Virus record (IMG/VR): IMGVR_UViG_3300008116_007218
Location: 1 to 24,404 of that record
DNA: 24,404 nucleotides
DNA from: a virus
Strand: one strand, 5' to 3'
Every line of letters begins with the position of its first letter. Position 1 is the first letter of the stretch. This document shows, in pieces, positions 14,948 to 21,664 of this stretch. Below the pieces are notes generated by a model that made no database searches, was not told where the DNA came from, and was given only the letters and a program-made list of their open reading frames with translations. The position numbers and the translations under genes are program-made.

Positions 14948-15444
14948 CAGCTCAACTGCTGGTAAGCGCGAGAAGGCTCGATGCCGTTCGAAGACGGAGC
15001 ATTTAATACGCTGTAGTTAGACCCAAGATTAGGAGTGTCGTACTCCAGAGGACGCTGAGAGGACAATCGATCTGACTCCTCGTCCTCCTGCTCGGCAAGC
15101 TGCTCTAGCAGCATAAGAATAAGATCAAACTCCTCAGGATCTAAAGACGCTATCAACTCCATGAGGTAGGCGTCCTCGTGAGGTCGCTCAGGCTCAGTCC
15201 GTAAACGAGAAGCTAATTGAGCCTTTTGCATAGGCATGGTGTTATCCGGGTACGTGTTCAATGAACGCGTAGCACCGGTATAAATACCATCTGCCTCCAT
15301 TCCCGGCATCGGAGGGAGACCCTGGGCAAAGCGGCGAACAATCTGAGCCGTAGCAGGCGTAGCGGCAGCCATTTCTGCCGGAGTCTGCGGCACAGGGAGG
15401 CCAAGAATACGAGCAGCTAATTCGTAATCGGCTTTAGAAAACAC
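14947..15444 (-). CDS. Unknown acidic protein, 165 aa
   Basis: The protein begins MFSKADYELAARILGLPVPQ, then has a Pro/Ala-rich part (AEMAAATPATAQIVRRFAQG). A strongly acidic helix follows (DAYLMELIASLDPEEFDLIL, MLLEQLAEQEDEESD), with a Ser/Asn/Pro-rich end. The start is GTG 15444, lying 11 nt inside the end of the XRE gene. The acidic central helix is like that of scaffold or assembly chaperone proteins, but no family is recognised. Confidence 0.68.
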   Translation of the reverse strand: MFSKADYELAARILGLPVPQTPAEMAAATPATAQIVRRFAQGLPPMPGMEADGIYTGATRSLNTYPDNTMPMQKAQLASRLRTEPERPHEDAYLMELIASLDPEEFDLILMLLEQLAEQEDEESDRLSSQRPLEYDTPNLGSNYSVLNAPSSNGIEPSRAYQQLS

Positions 15445-15706
15445 CGGAACCCACCACGGCTAGTTCTTCTATCTTACCTTGTATTTTTAATAGATCGCCA
15501 GGATCACAACTAAGAGAAGTACAAAGCTTCTCAAGCACATCAGGTGATGGTATGTATACAGGATCTGTGTAAATCTTACGGGTTGTCGTTGGCGAGAGGT
15601 CAGCGATCTTGCTAAGCCCAAAAGAAGAAATTCTTTTGGAATCAAGTATCGACTTTAGGTTATTTACTAATCTGCCTCCGGCGGTACGCGATGAATAAAA
15701 AGGCAT
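15434..15706 (-). CDS. XRE-family helix-turn-helix regulator
   Basis: From ATG 15706 the 90-aa protein contains one Cro/C1-type domain: NNLKSILDSKRISSFGLSKI, then ADLSPTTTRKIYTDP (recognition helix), then PSPDVLEKLCTSLSCDPGDL. The PS...L.K.C..L...PGDLL tail is diagnostic. A TTG at 15730 opens the frame further upstream, but ATG 15706 follows directly the stop of the upstream gene, so it is preferred. No inducer or oligomerisation domain is present beyond the basic domain. It may repress a phage or host promoter. Its position in a late-type structural run is unexpected. Confidence 0.85.
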   Translation of the reverse strand: MPFYSSRTAGGRLVNNLKSILDSKRISSFGLSKIADLSPTTTRKIYTDPVYIPSPDVLEKLCTSLSCDPGDLLKIQGKIEELAVVGSGVF

Positions 15707-15707
15707 C

Positions 15708-16073
15708 CTAATTAAACTGACCTGGGTCAATCATAAAACGAGGATCAAGGCCGTGAGAGGATATCAAGGAGTTACAAGCATTAGCAGTTAAAGCGTACAC
15801 TTCTTCTTTGGTCTTATTTAATTCTAAAGCAATTTCTTGAGTAATCTCTTTTATATTGCACAGAAGAGGTCTATGAGAATACACAGAACACTTACCTTCC
15901 TGTAACATAAAACAAGCACCGTCCACCCCCCAGGAATAAGGAAAGGCAGCCGCAGCTCGGTACATAATAGAACTTTTAGGATAAGTTAGAGCACTAAAAT
16001 AAATGCTACTAATGTTCGTGCAGCACAGAGAACACCCTGTACAAGGAAACTCACCGTTTACTGAGTACGTCAT
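15708..16073 (-). CDS. YkgJ-type CxxCxxCC cysteine-cluster protein
   Basis: This 121-aa protein opens with FPCTGCSLCCTNISSIY, where Cys11, Cys14, Cys17 and Cys18 form the CxxCxxCC cluster of the putative zinc- or iron-chelating family (PF03692, YkgJ). Further ligands follow in DGACFMLQEGKCSVYSHRPL and LCN (Cys54, Cys62, Cys72), a pattern also known in that family. The cellular role of the family is not established. It starts at ATG 16073, 1 nt after the upstream methyltransferase stop, and its end touches the XRE start. Metal sensing with XRE would be a guess. Confidence 0.88.
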   Translation of the reverse strand: MTYSVNGEFPCTGCSLCCTNISSIYFSALTYPKSSIMYRAAAAFPYSWGVDGACFMLQEGKCSVYSHRPLLCNIKEITQEIALELNKTKEEVYALTANACNSLISSHGLDPRFMIDPGQFN

Positions 16074-16074
16074 A

Positions 16075-16764
16075 CTAAGCAGGTGCTAGCTCAAGGCCAC
16101 GGCTGATATTCACTAAACCGCTGCCTGTGAAGTGACCAAAAGAAGTTAAATCAATTTTTGGGCTTTGGATTCTTCGCCATAACAAGGCTTCACTAGGAAA
16201 ACGAATGTCGTCTAGAAACAAAAATCGACGCTTAAAGTTAAAAGATAATGAAGACAGTTTAGAAATAAAATTCTCTTCAAATACTCCATCCTTAGGGCCG
16301 TCACACATAATAAAGTCTGCGTTCATTAGTAGAGTTTTGTGCTCTTCAAACTTAGTTTGGTCTTTTAAATCAGCTAAATACTGAGTCAATCGCCCTCCGT
16401 TATTAGAAAAATCAGAGCTTTCTAAAAAAGTTTTAGGGTAGCTGTCCCAGGGAGCAATATCAAAAGTCGCTACAGCAGCTTTAGGTGCATAATCTAACAT
16501 AACTCTTGTTCCAGTACCATAATGCGTTCCAACATCAACAATAGACGTAATACGTGATTTATTATCTAAAGATTGGAACAACCCAGAAAGTAAACGATAG
16601 TGATCACCAGGAAAGGCGTTGGCAAAAGGATTATCAATATCTAACTGAGTTTTAGCAGCATAAAGAACTGCTTCACACACAAGCTCCCAATCTGAAAAAC
16701 TCTGCGCAGCCGGATCGTCATCAACAGATAGACAGGCAGACTCAACAACATGACGGATAAACAT
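16075..16764 (-). CDS. Class I SAM-dependent methyltransferase-like protein
   Basis: This 229-aa protein has the SAM-binding motif I as IVDVGTHYGTGTRV (residues 75-88), then an acidic end of strand 2 in ATFDIAPWDS (99-108). A later strand has ADFIMCDGPKDG, then RRFLFLDDIRF. The layout fits methyltransferases of the Methyltransf_24 or FkbM-like kind that often lie in glycan gene sets. The target is unknown; with a glycosyltransferase upstream, O-methylation of a sugar or an amino-acid modification is plausible. It starts 1 nt past the stop of the upstream gene (TAAAATG). Confidence 0.78.
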   Translation of the reverse strand: MFIRHVVESACLSVDDDPAAQSFSDWELVCEAVLYAAKTQLDIDNPFANAFPGDHYRLLSGLFQSLDNKSRITSIVDVGTHYGTGTRVMLDYAPKAAVATFDIAPWDSYPKTFLESSDFSNNGGRLTQYLADLKDQTKFEEHKTLLMNADFIMCDGPKDGVFEENFISKLSSLSFNFKRRFLFLDDIRFPSEALLWRRIQSPKIDLTSFGHFTGSGLVNISRGLELAPA

Positions 16765-16765
16765 T

Positions 16766-17536
16766 TTAAAAACCTAAATGCTTACGACGAACAAACTCTA
16801 AATCATACGTTGTAAAATCAACAGGAAGCTCAGGAACATTAAAAGGCGTTTTATACGTCTCCCCATCAACATGAGCTTGCCACGCTTCACTCCACTTCAT
16901 ATGAAGATATCGTTTATTAAGTTCGTGAGCTACGTGAACAGCCGTCTGTAATCGGGGCTCAGATCGCCAAGTTTGTGAGCCGTCTGAATAATCTTTGCGA
17001 GTTCCGTGGTAGTACTCGTGATCCAAGCTGAGGATGCGCTTTAAGTCATCATGTATAAAACGCATACCGTAATCCATGTCTTCGCAGTACCCAGGGTATA
17101 GATTTTCGTCAAACAAACCATACTTAGTGACAACCCAATCTTTGAGAAGAAAAATATCCCAACCGCCGCCAGATCCGTGAATTATCCCAGTCTCTGCGTC
17201 CTGAGCCTTTTCATTCATCTCAGCCAAGAAACCAGGCTCAAACATAATGTCGTGATTTGATATAACCCAATAAGGTGCTTTCATAAAGCACTTAATGATC
17301 AGGTTCCAAGCGCCAGAGCACCCGACATTCGCCGGCATATGAGTGACATGGACCCGCTTAACAAACGGATTAGACAGCTTGCGAACGCTGTCGACAGCCT
17401 CAGTAATCTGACCTCTGCCGTTGTTATTAAATACAACAAAATTATCAACAGGATAATCTATGCTCATAAAGAGCCTGTGTAGCCAGTATGGATTATTAAC
17501 GATTGCAGTACCTAGTACGGGAATCGACTCTGACAT
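16766..17536 (-). CDS. Glycosyltransferase family 2-like
   Basis: This 256-aa protein has a GT-A fold signature. There is an N-terminal strand with VLGTAIVNNPYWLHRLFMSI, then VFNNNG, then the NVGCSGAWNLII block (residues 70-81), typical of GT2. The metal motif is SNHDIMF (94-99), with HD replacing the first Asp of DXD. YPGYCEDMDYGMRF (148-161) holds the probable catalytic ED pair. It is an inverting sugar transferase by family; donor and acceptor are unknown. It is separated from the upstream gene by 28 nt that include a TATACT sequence, so an internal promoter cannot be ruled out. Confidence 0.88.
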   Translation of the reverse strand: MSESIPVLGTAIVNNPYWLHRLFMSIDYPVDNFVVFNNNGRGQITEAVDSVRKLSNPFVKRVHVTHMPANVGCSGAWNLIIKCFMKAPYWVISNHDIMFEPGFLAEMNEKAQDAETGIIHGSGGGWDIFLLKDWVVTKYGLFDENLYPGYCEDMDYGMRFIHDDLKRILSLDHEYYHGTRKDYSDGSQTWRSEPRLQTAVHVAHELNKRYLHMKWSEAWQAHVDGETYKTPFNVPELPVDFTTYDLEFVRRKHLGF

Positions 17537-17564
17537 GTTGAGCCCAGCTTATGTCAGTATATTA

Positions 17565-18005
17565 TCAGACTAAAGCCTGAAACAGATTGCATCCTTTGGC
17601 ATCCTCTGTCTGCGCTTCTGGAATATCAAAAGAACAACCGTTAGGAGTCAGATGAACGCAATCACAGCAAGGGATCTCGTCAACCTCCACGCTTACAACA
17701 GTCGCTTCATCTGACTTAAGAGGTATTTGAGGCTTAGGTTCAGCTTCAAAGACAGCGTTGCGTATAAGAGCAAACTTTGAACGAAGCACCCTTAGCTCTT
17801 CATAACACTCAGAAGGGATTTCATACATAGTTTGCCTAAAATCGCATGACGTGCACTCGTACCTTCTGCGGGTGCCATCAAAAGTTTTCCTGCTTTCAAT
17901 AACCTTAAAACTACGCTTACTGCAGGCTGGACAGTCTTTAATCTGGTTAAAACTGTAAAACCCGCTCAGCTGAGCTTCGGTGTGTTTTTTGCGTTGTGCT
18001 GCCAT
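17565..18005 (-). CDS. NrdR-like zinc-ribbon protein with a second Cys cluster
   Basis: From ATG 18005 (146 aa), residues 25-63 read like the NrdR zinc ribbon: CPAC, then KVIESRKTFDGTRRRYECTS and C-x-x-RQTMYE. The Cys25, Cys28, Cys51, Cys54 ligands and the basic RRRYEC stretch match the DNA-binding half of the ribonucleotide reductase repressor. The ATP-cone domain that should follow is missing. Instead there is a short helix (ECYEELRVLRSKFALIRNAV), a linker, and a second cluster with Cys113, Cys114, Cys116, Cys124 and Cys139. The longer frame to 18047 is wrong because it runs into the tRNA-Leu gene; the ATG lies 15 nt from the tRNA 3' end. DNA binding is likely, targets unknown. Confidence 0.82.
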   Translation of the reverse strand: MAAQRKKHTEAQLSGFYSFNQIKDCPACSKRSFKVIESRKTFDGTRRRYECTSCDFRQTMYEIPSECYEELRVLRSKFALIRNAVFEAEPKPQIPLKSDEATVVSVEVDEIPCCDCVHLTPNGCSFDIPEAQTEDAKGCNLFQALV

Positions 18006-18020
18006 GTTGAAGTGATGTGA

Positions 18021-18102
18021 TGCTGCAGGTGGGACTCGAACCCACACGAGATTAACTCAGCGCATTTTAAGTGCGCAACGTCTACCATTCCGCCACTGCA
18101 GC
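18021..18102 (-). tRNA. tRNA-Leu (UAA)
   Basis: The leftward strand folds into an 82-nt class II tRNA. The acceptor is GCTGCAG with CTGCAGC (7 bp perfect) and discriminator A. The D arm is GCGGAATGGTAGACGT. The anticodon stem is GCGCA/TGCGC with loop CTTAAAA, giving anticodon TAA. The long variable arm is TGAGTTAATCTCG, and the T arm is GTGGG-TTCGAGT-CCCAC. The 3' CCA is not encoded. It lies in the leftward transcript, 15 nt ahead of the zinc-ribbon gene. Confidence 0.96.
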
Positions 18103-18125
18103 GGCAAAGGGACTATAGCAACAAG

Positions 18126-18341
18126 TCAAGCCTCGGAAGCGCCTGACTCACCTTTTTTCCACGTTTCGTCGTGGGGCAGCGGCTCAGTTCCGTACTCGTA
18201 GGTGTCGTAATCTTCGTCATTGCGAGGATCTTCAACTAACACATAGTGTGTAGTTTCACTCTCAATAAACCCTTGAAGATTAGCTATAGCTTGAGACAGG
18301 AGTTCCTGCTCTTCAGGTGTTAGTTCGTCAGGGGTAGTCAT
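18126..18341 (-). CDS. Unknown acidic protein, 71 aa
   Basis: The protein (MTTPDELTPEEQELLSQAIA and on) has a helical N-terminus with a TPEEQELLSQAIANL segment, then a highly acidic stretch (VEDPRNDEDYDTYEYGTEPL) and a short basic-acidic tail. No membrane segment. ATG 18341 is used; a TTG two codons upstream overlaps the stop of the preceding gene. Not recognised. Confidence 0.68.
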   Translation of the reverse strand: MTTPDELTPEEQELLSQAIANLQGFIESETTHYVLVEDPRNDEDYDTYEYGTEPLPHDETWKKGESGASEA

Positions 18342-18343
18342 GA

Positions 18344-18616
18344 TCAACGGTAGATAGGTACGTAAGCGTTAGCGATTCGTGAGCACTGCCAAGAATCGTA
18401 CTGACCATACTTTTCCAGCTGTGACTGCATACACGTTGCCTTGATCGCCGTGTACTCTTGTCTCCGCTCCTGTTGAATCTTACTTTTCTTAATAAACCCA
18501 GGAACGCAAGCAAGAAAGAAGAAAGTTAAAAAGATCAAAACATAGTAGGTCGGACCTTTCCAGGCAATTGCAGCCTGGACAGCGTGCTTGGAATCAATGT
18601 TGATGTTGGTAGTCAT
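18344..18616 (-). CDS. Small single-helix membrane protein, 90 aa
   Basis: There is one strong transmembrane segment, YYVLIFLTFFFLACVPGFIK (about residues 24-43), preceded by a short cytosolic-type N-terminus. A charged and Cys-containing C-terminal part follows (SKIQQERRQEYTAIKATCMQ, SQLEKYGQYDSWQCSRI). ATG 18616 has GGTGA at good distance; a possible TTG at 18640 would sit inside the promoter -10 box, so it is rejected. First gene of the long leftward unit. A spanin-type lysis role is possible by topology but has no sequence support. Confidence 0.72.
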   Translation of the reverse strand: MTTNINIDSKHAVQAAIAWKGPTYYVLIFLTFFFLACVPGFIKKSKIQQERRQEYTAIKATCMQSQLEKYGQYDSWQCSRIANAYVPIYR

Positions 18617-18639
18617 GTGAGTCACCGAGTGACATGACA

Positions 18640-18668
18640 AGCATACACACCAAACTGGACCCTGTCAA
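18640..18668 (-). promoter_or_regulatory. Sigma70-type promoter, leftward
   Basis: The leftward strand has TTGACA (18663-18668), a perfect -35, then 17 nt, then TATGCT (18640-18645) as -10 (4 of 6). Expected start of RNA is near 18633, leaving about a 17-nt leader before the ATG at 18616. This is the best promoter match in the window and should drive the unit including tRNA-Leu and the virion genes down to 12329. Confidence 0.78.
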
Positions 18669-18685
18669 GAAAATCCTGCTACGAT
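18656..18685 (+). promoter_or_regulatory. Possible sigma70-type promoter, rightward
   Basis: TGGACC (18656-18661), 18 nt, then TACGAT (18680-18685) preceded by TGC, an extended -10 form. Each box matches four of six. The RNA start would be near 18692, 17 nt before the methyltransferase ATG at 18709. It shares its -35 region with the leftward promoter. Confidence 0.5.
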
Positions 18686-18708
18686 GCTGACACATCAAAA
18701 CCTGAGCC

Positions 18709-19422
18709 ATGACCACGACGAGCAAGCCCAGCTTCAAGGAGCTGATGGCTCAGTTGGGTGAGGAGACAGCAGCCGTAGCCCCCGTGGTCCAGATTCAGGG
18801 CAAAAAGAAGCTGAGCGATAGGTACAGCTTCAACCAAAGCTGGTATGACGCTCTCCTTAATACTGATATGGTTCTCTGCACTCGTGACGAGGCTGCAGAA
18901 CTGAAATTAGAGCCTACTGAAAAGCGCCAGATTGTCGAAATCGGGGTTTATGAGGGCGCTTCGAGCTGTTTTTGGTCTGATTTTTATCTTTCTCACCCCG
19001 AATCGCGTCTAATTTCAATCGATCCCTTCACCGGAAGCTCGGAGCACCACGAAAACCCAGCTAACTACCCCGAACTCGCGAACATCGAGCTGATTGCACG
19101 CGGAAATATTGCAAAATCTGACAACGCAGCCAAAATTGAAATCATCAAAGCTTGCAGTTGGGATGTTTTCCCTGAACTAAACCGACGAAACGACGGCGAA
19201 CCCTGGATTGACCTCCTTTATATCGACGGTGCCCACGATCCGACCTCGGTAGCTCGCGACACAACCCTGTACCTGCCCATGGTGAAGAGTGGTGGTGTCG
19301 TGATTTTTGATGACTATGGCCACCCAGACGTCCAGCGAGGTGTCGACATGGCTCTGAACGCCTTTGCCTCGATGAAACTTGCTGTGTTTACCGGCTGGCA
19401 ACTAGTAACGAAGGTCGCATGA
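18709..19422 (+). CDS. Class I SAM-dependent methyltransferase (Methyltransf_24-like)
   Basis: This 237-aa protein has motif I as IVEIGVYEGASSCFWSDF (residues 75-92) and strand 2 ending in LISIDPFTGS (101-110). The LLYIDGAHDPTSVARDTTLY region follows, then SGGVVIFDDYGHPDVQRGVD. The IDGAHD-Y--V--D--L and GG-V-FDDY blocks are the signature of Methyltransf_24 proteins (related to cephalosporin hydroxylase/TylF types), which are common with glycan genes. The first 40 residues are a low-complexity extension. Stop overlaps the next ATG (ATGA). The substrate is not known; sugar O-methylation is plausible. Confidence 0.85.
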   Translation: MTTTSKPSFKELMAQLGEETAAVAPVVQIQGKKKLSDRYSFNQSWYDALLNTDMVLCTRDEAAELKLEPTEKRQIVEIGVYEGASSCFWSDFYLSHPESRLISIDPFTGSSEHHENPANYPELANIELIARGNIAKSDNAAKIEIIKACSWDVFPELNRRNDGEPWIDLLYIDGAHDPTSVARDTTLYLPMVKSGGVVIFDDYGHPDVQRGVDMALNAFASMKLAVFTGWQLVTKVA

Positions 19423-19625
19423 CTACCGGAGACACCTGCCGGAACTGCCGGTATTTTCAGATGACGCACGAGGCGGAAGTCAACGCGACAGGACAATGTC
19501 GACGGTTTTCGCCTGTGCCCGTCTATATTCAATCTGCGTTGCTCCCACGGGCTCAATGGCCTCAGGTCAACGCAGACAAAGATTGGTGTGGACAGTTTAA
19601 ACCCATCAAATCAAATCCCAAATGA
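19419..19625 (+). CDS. Small Cys-rich protein, 68 aa
   Basis: The protein has TCRNCRYFQMTH near the start, then GQCRRFSPVPVY in the middle and DKDWCGQFKP near the end. The four Cys residues likely bind one metal ion. The CxNCxYF...GxCRRFxP...WCGQF pattern is shared by many small bacterial and phage proteins of unknown role. It is coupled to the methyltransferase by an ATGA overlap. Confidence 0.75.
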   Translation: MTTGDTCRNCRYFQMTHEAEVNATGQCRRFSPVPVYIQSALLPRAQWPQVNADKDWCGQFKPIKSNPK

Positions 19626-19726
19626 GACGCATGAGATTGGCGCTTAGGGGGTTTCGGCGCGTGCCCCACACTTCTCCCCACCAGTAGCTTCGCACTCACG
19701 TAGTTTTTATTTACACCTGCACCCCT
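19626..19726. other. Short gap after the rightward pair
   Basis: No gene is seen. GGGG and CCCC around TTTCGGCGCGTG (about 19647-19668) could form a weak hairpin ending the rightward transcript, but no T-run follows directly. Confidence 0.3.
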
Positions 19727-19933
19727 TTATCCTTCTACAGCCTGCTCCCTGTCCTTTTTTCTTGCGTCCCAATCTTTTGGTTTTGTCCTTCGGGTCAACT
19801 GAACCTTCCGCTCATCCACCAGATGCCAGCTACTCACAAAACTCTGTTCACCCCACGCTGCCTTCACTAAGATCCCGTACGCATCAACACCTACAACTTC
19901 AAAATCACCCTCATCAAATCCTACACAATCCAT
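19727..19933 (-). CDS. Unknown small protein, 68 aa
   Basis: From ATG 19933 the protein begins MDCVGFDEGDFEVVGVDAYG, then ILVKAAWGEQSFVSSWHLVD, and ends with a strongly basic/acidic tail (RRTKPKDWDARKKDREQAVE). The first half is probably a small beta-barrel or strand-rich domain. GGAGG lies 11 nt before this ATG, a strong though somewhat distant ribosome site; the TTG further upstream (19957) has none, so ATG is chosen. The gene is divergent from the next rightward gene. Confidence 0.62.
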   Translation of the reverse strand: MDCVGFDEGDFEVVGVDAYGILVKAAWGEQSFVSSWHLVDERKVQLTRRTKPKDWDARKKDREQAVEG

Positions 19934-20004
19934 ACAGCGTATAACCTCCGCAAACAAACATAAATGCTAGAGTGATATTACACCCTTAAAACGAAAGGGC
20001 CACG

Positions 20005-20850
20005 GTGGCTAACACAAATCCATACCTGCCAACATACCGCTCTGGATTTACCGGCCCTAGCGAGCGCATCGGCGGCTCATCCCCGTATCACATCGACCTT
20101 AAAGTTCTCCAAACTTTACCCCTACAGCAACGGATCCAAGCCATGGATTCGCTTGCCAACCAATACAGATCTATTGGGCGCGAAATTGAATTCTCCAACC
20201 AAGCCGTATCTGGTCGTCGCTGGAACCCAAACGCGCCCATAGAAGAAAAAGTTAACTTACTAGAACAAGCCGCTAAAGCTCACGCGCCGCGTAGTGGCTG
20301 GGATTCCTACGACTTCTACGTACCGTTCGCCAAGGCAAAGGACCGCTTCGAACCCGGTTCAGTCGAAGGTGCCTCCATTTACATCCCTGGTGTTCCCGGA
20401 GGCAAGATTCGGCGAAATGTTGCCGGCGACTACGGATACTACAGCGAAGCCCTCGATCCCACGGGGCGTGTGGTGTTTCGTGTGGGACACGGCGACATCA
20501 ACCGCCCTGAAGCCGAAACAGAAGTTGTCGTCGAAGGACAAACGCCGCAACAAACCCAGACCGCGCAAACGACAGGTAAATCTGCTGAAGACGTTTTGAA
20601 TGAAGCGATTGCACGCATAATGCAGCCTAAACCTGCCGAATTCCGCCCGAGCTACGCTGGCCCAACCGAAGACGATTTCCGTCAGCGCCGCACTCAGCTC
20701 GAAAACACAATGCTTGAGCTGATGCTCGACCAGGCAGCTCGCCAAGAAGAGAAGCCCCAAGCCCCTCAATTAGGCCAAAACTTAGGCGGCGCTCAAGCTG
20801 CCGCCCTCGGACTCAGCAGCTTTAGGCAGGTGCCACGGTCGGTGATTTAG
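20005..20850 (+). CDS. Unknown protein, 281 aa, probably virion-associated
   Basis: The protein starts at GTG 20005 with AAAGGG upstream. It has a Pro/Gly/Tyr-rich N-terminus (NPYLPTYRSGFTGPSERIGG) and helical part (LQTLPLQQRIQAMDSLANQY). An ordered middle follows (WDSYDFYVPFAKAKDRFEPG, then GKIRRNVAGDYGYYSEALDP), then a Gln/Thr-rich linker and a helical end (QRRTQLENTMLELMLDQAAR). The C-terminal LGQNLGGAQAAALGLSS part resembles the Gln/Ala-rich style of the other virion candidates. No family is recognised. Its 3' end overlaps a leftward gene by 29 nt. Confidence 0.75.
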   Translation: MANTNPYLPTYRSGFTGPSERIGGSSPYHIDLKVLQTLPLQQRIQAMDSLANQYRSIGREIEFSNQAVSGRRWNPNAPIEEKVNLLEQAAKAHAPRSGWDSYDFYVPFAKAKDRFEPGSVEGASIYIPGVPGGKIRRNVAGDYGYYSEALDPTGRVVFRVGHGDINRPEAETEVVVEGQTPQQTQTAQTTGKSAEDVLNEAIARIMQPKPAEFRPSYAGPTEDDFRQRRTQLENTMLELMLDQAARQEEKPQAPQLGQNLGGAQAAALGLSSFRQVPRSVI

Positions 20851-21070
20851 TGGGCTCCATACATAACTTACGAATACCTGTAATCAAATACGCGTAATCT
20901 CGCGCCTCGGTCACAGGTTTCTTTTGTTCACATACATCACACTTATCCATCCAAATAGAGCTGCACCCAACTGAGTACACCCCGAACTTATCGCCACATT
21001 CGCTACAAACAACATACGCGTCCTGTAGCTTTTTAAGTAGCCTCTTCTCCTCTTTAGTTAGCTTTTTCAT
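20822..21070 (-). CDS. Small zinc-finger-type protein, 82 aa
   Basis: From ATG 21070: MKKLTKEEKRLLKKLQDAYV, a Lys-rich helix, then CSECGDKFGVYSVGCSSIWM and DKCDVC. Two CxxC pairs about 26 residues apart give a treble-clef or ribbon-like zinc site. The C-terminal part is EARDYAYLITGIRKLCMEPT. It overlaps the end of the upstream gene by 17 nt, with GGTGAGG directly before the ATG. The upstream frame extension to 21124 is rejected. A nucleic-acid binding role is possible; no family named. Confidence 0.7.
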   Translation of the reverse strand: MKKLTKEEKRLLKKLQDAYVVCSECGDKFGVYSVGCSSIWMDKCDVCEQKKPVTEARDYAYLITGIRKLCMEPTKSPTVAPA

Positions 21071-21272
21071 AACCCTCACCGGGAAACAGCTGAGCCATAA
21101 CAGCTTCAAACCTGCTGACTTCATCGCGACGGCGAGCTAACTCGGCGCACATAGCTTTTTTAATCGCAGGAATAAGTGCACCGAGCGTATCTTCATCCGA
21201 ATATTCCAAAAGACTCTCCTCAAGCCTCTTGTACATAGAATCTTCGTACGTGGGCCAGGCGTCACAGGGCAT
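21054..21272 (-). CDS. Unknown protein, 72 aa
   Basis: The protein begins at ATG 21272 (MPCDAWPTYEDSMYKRLEES), then LLEYSDEDTLGALIPAIKKA and a helical Arg/Glu-rich end (ELARRRDEVSRFEAVMAQLF). It is predicted all helical and acidic. The start overlaps by 11 nt the end of the upstream membrane gene. A later Met (residue 13) could also start it. Not recognised. Confidence 0.66.
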   Translation of the reverse strand: MPCDAWPTYEDSMYKRLEESLLEYSDEDTLGALIPAIKKAMCAELARRRDEVSRFEAVMAQLFPGEGYEKAN

Positions 21273-21441
21273 CGTTCCAGTGGCGTACAACACCGGCAAT
21301 GATAAAGCAGTTGGTGACAAAGTACGTGACGAAAATCACAGTCCGTATCCACGCCACTCGATCTGCAACTTTTGGACACTCTGCGGCTTTGGGTCCGAGT
21401 GCATTGGCCCAGAGCTTGAACGCTTTCTGCCTGCGACGCAC
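21262..21441 (-). CDS. Small membrane protein, 59 aa
   Basis: Leftward translation from GTG 21441 gives a basic start (RRRQKAFKLWANALGPKAAE), then CPKVADRVAW and a transmembrane segment (TVIFVTYFVTNCFIIAGVV, about residues 34-52), ending RHWNDAL. A TAA directly precedes the GTG, so no longer version exists; a weak GAG lies upstream. Overlap with the next gene by 11 nt and the clear hydrophobic segment argue that it is real. Function unknown; positive N-terminus suggests an N-in, C-out topology. Confidence 0.6.
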   Translation of the reverse strand: MRRRQKAFKLWANALGPKAAECPKVADRVAWIRTVIFVTYFVTNCFIIAGVVRHWNDAL

Positions 21442-21481
21442 TTACTCATCTAAATCCAAACCTAGTCTAATGAGTTACAAG

Positions 21482-21664
21482 TCAGCGAATATCCAATTCG
21501 CCGTCCTCATTCCAGGTCATACTGTGCATTAAATGATATGGAGGTGTCTGTGCTTTGCGCGTGGCGACATTTGAAGCCCGACCAGGCGCACTAACCGGCG
21601 ATAAAGCCAGCAGCTTGCCAATCTGCGTCGAAATTCGATCGAACGCTTTACAGGGATCCCCCAC
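21482..21664 (-). CDS. Unknown small protein, 60 aa
   Basis: From GTG 21664: GDPCKAFDRISTQIGKLLAL, then SPVSAPGRASNVATRKAQTP and a PYHLMHSMTWNEDGELDIR end. A stop lies a few codons upstream, and AAGGGA is 13-14 nt before the GTG. Composition looks coding, with an amphipathic helix then a disordered middle. No family recognised. Confidence 0.55.
   Translation of the reverse strand: MGDPCKAFDRISTQIGKLLALSPVSAPGRASNVATRKAQTPPYHLMHSMTWNEDGELDIR

Noticed and set aside
18006-18047. Longer start of the zinc-ribbon gene
   Set aside because: It runs through the 3' part of tRNA-Leu.
20294-20769. Frames of 101 and 136 aa inside the 281-aa gene
   Set aside because: Arg/Thr-rich and Leu/Arg-rich shadows of the GC-richer 281-aa gene.
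21137-21453. Leftward 80-aa and rightward 74- and 77-aa frames
   Set aside because: Shadows of the 59-aa membrane protein and the 72-aa gene, which have coupled starts and sensible composition.
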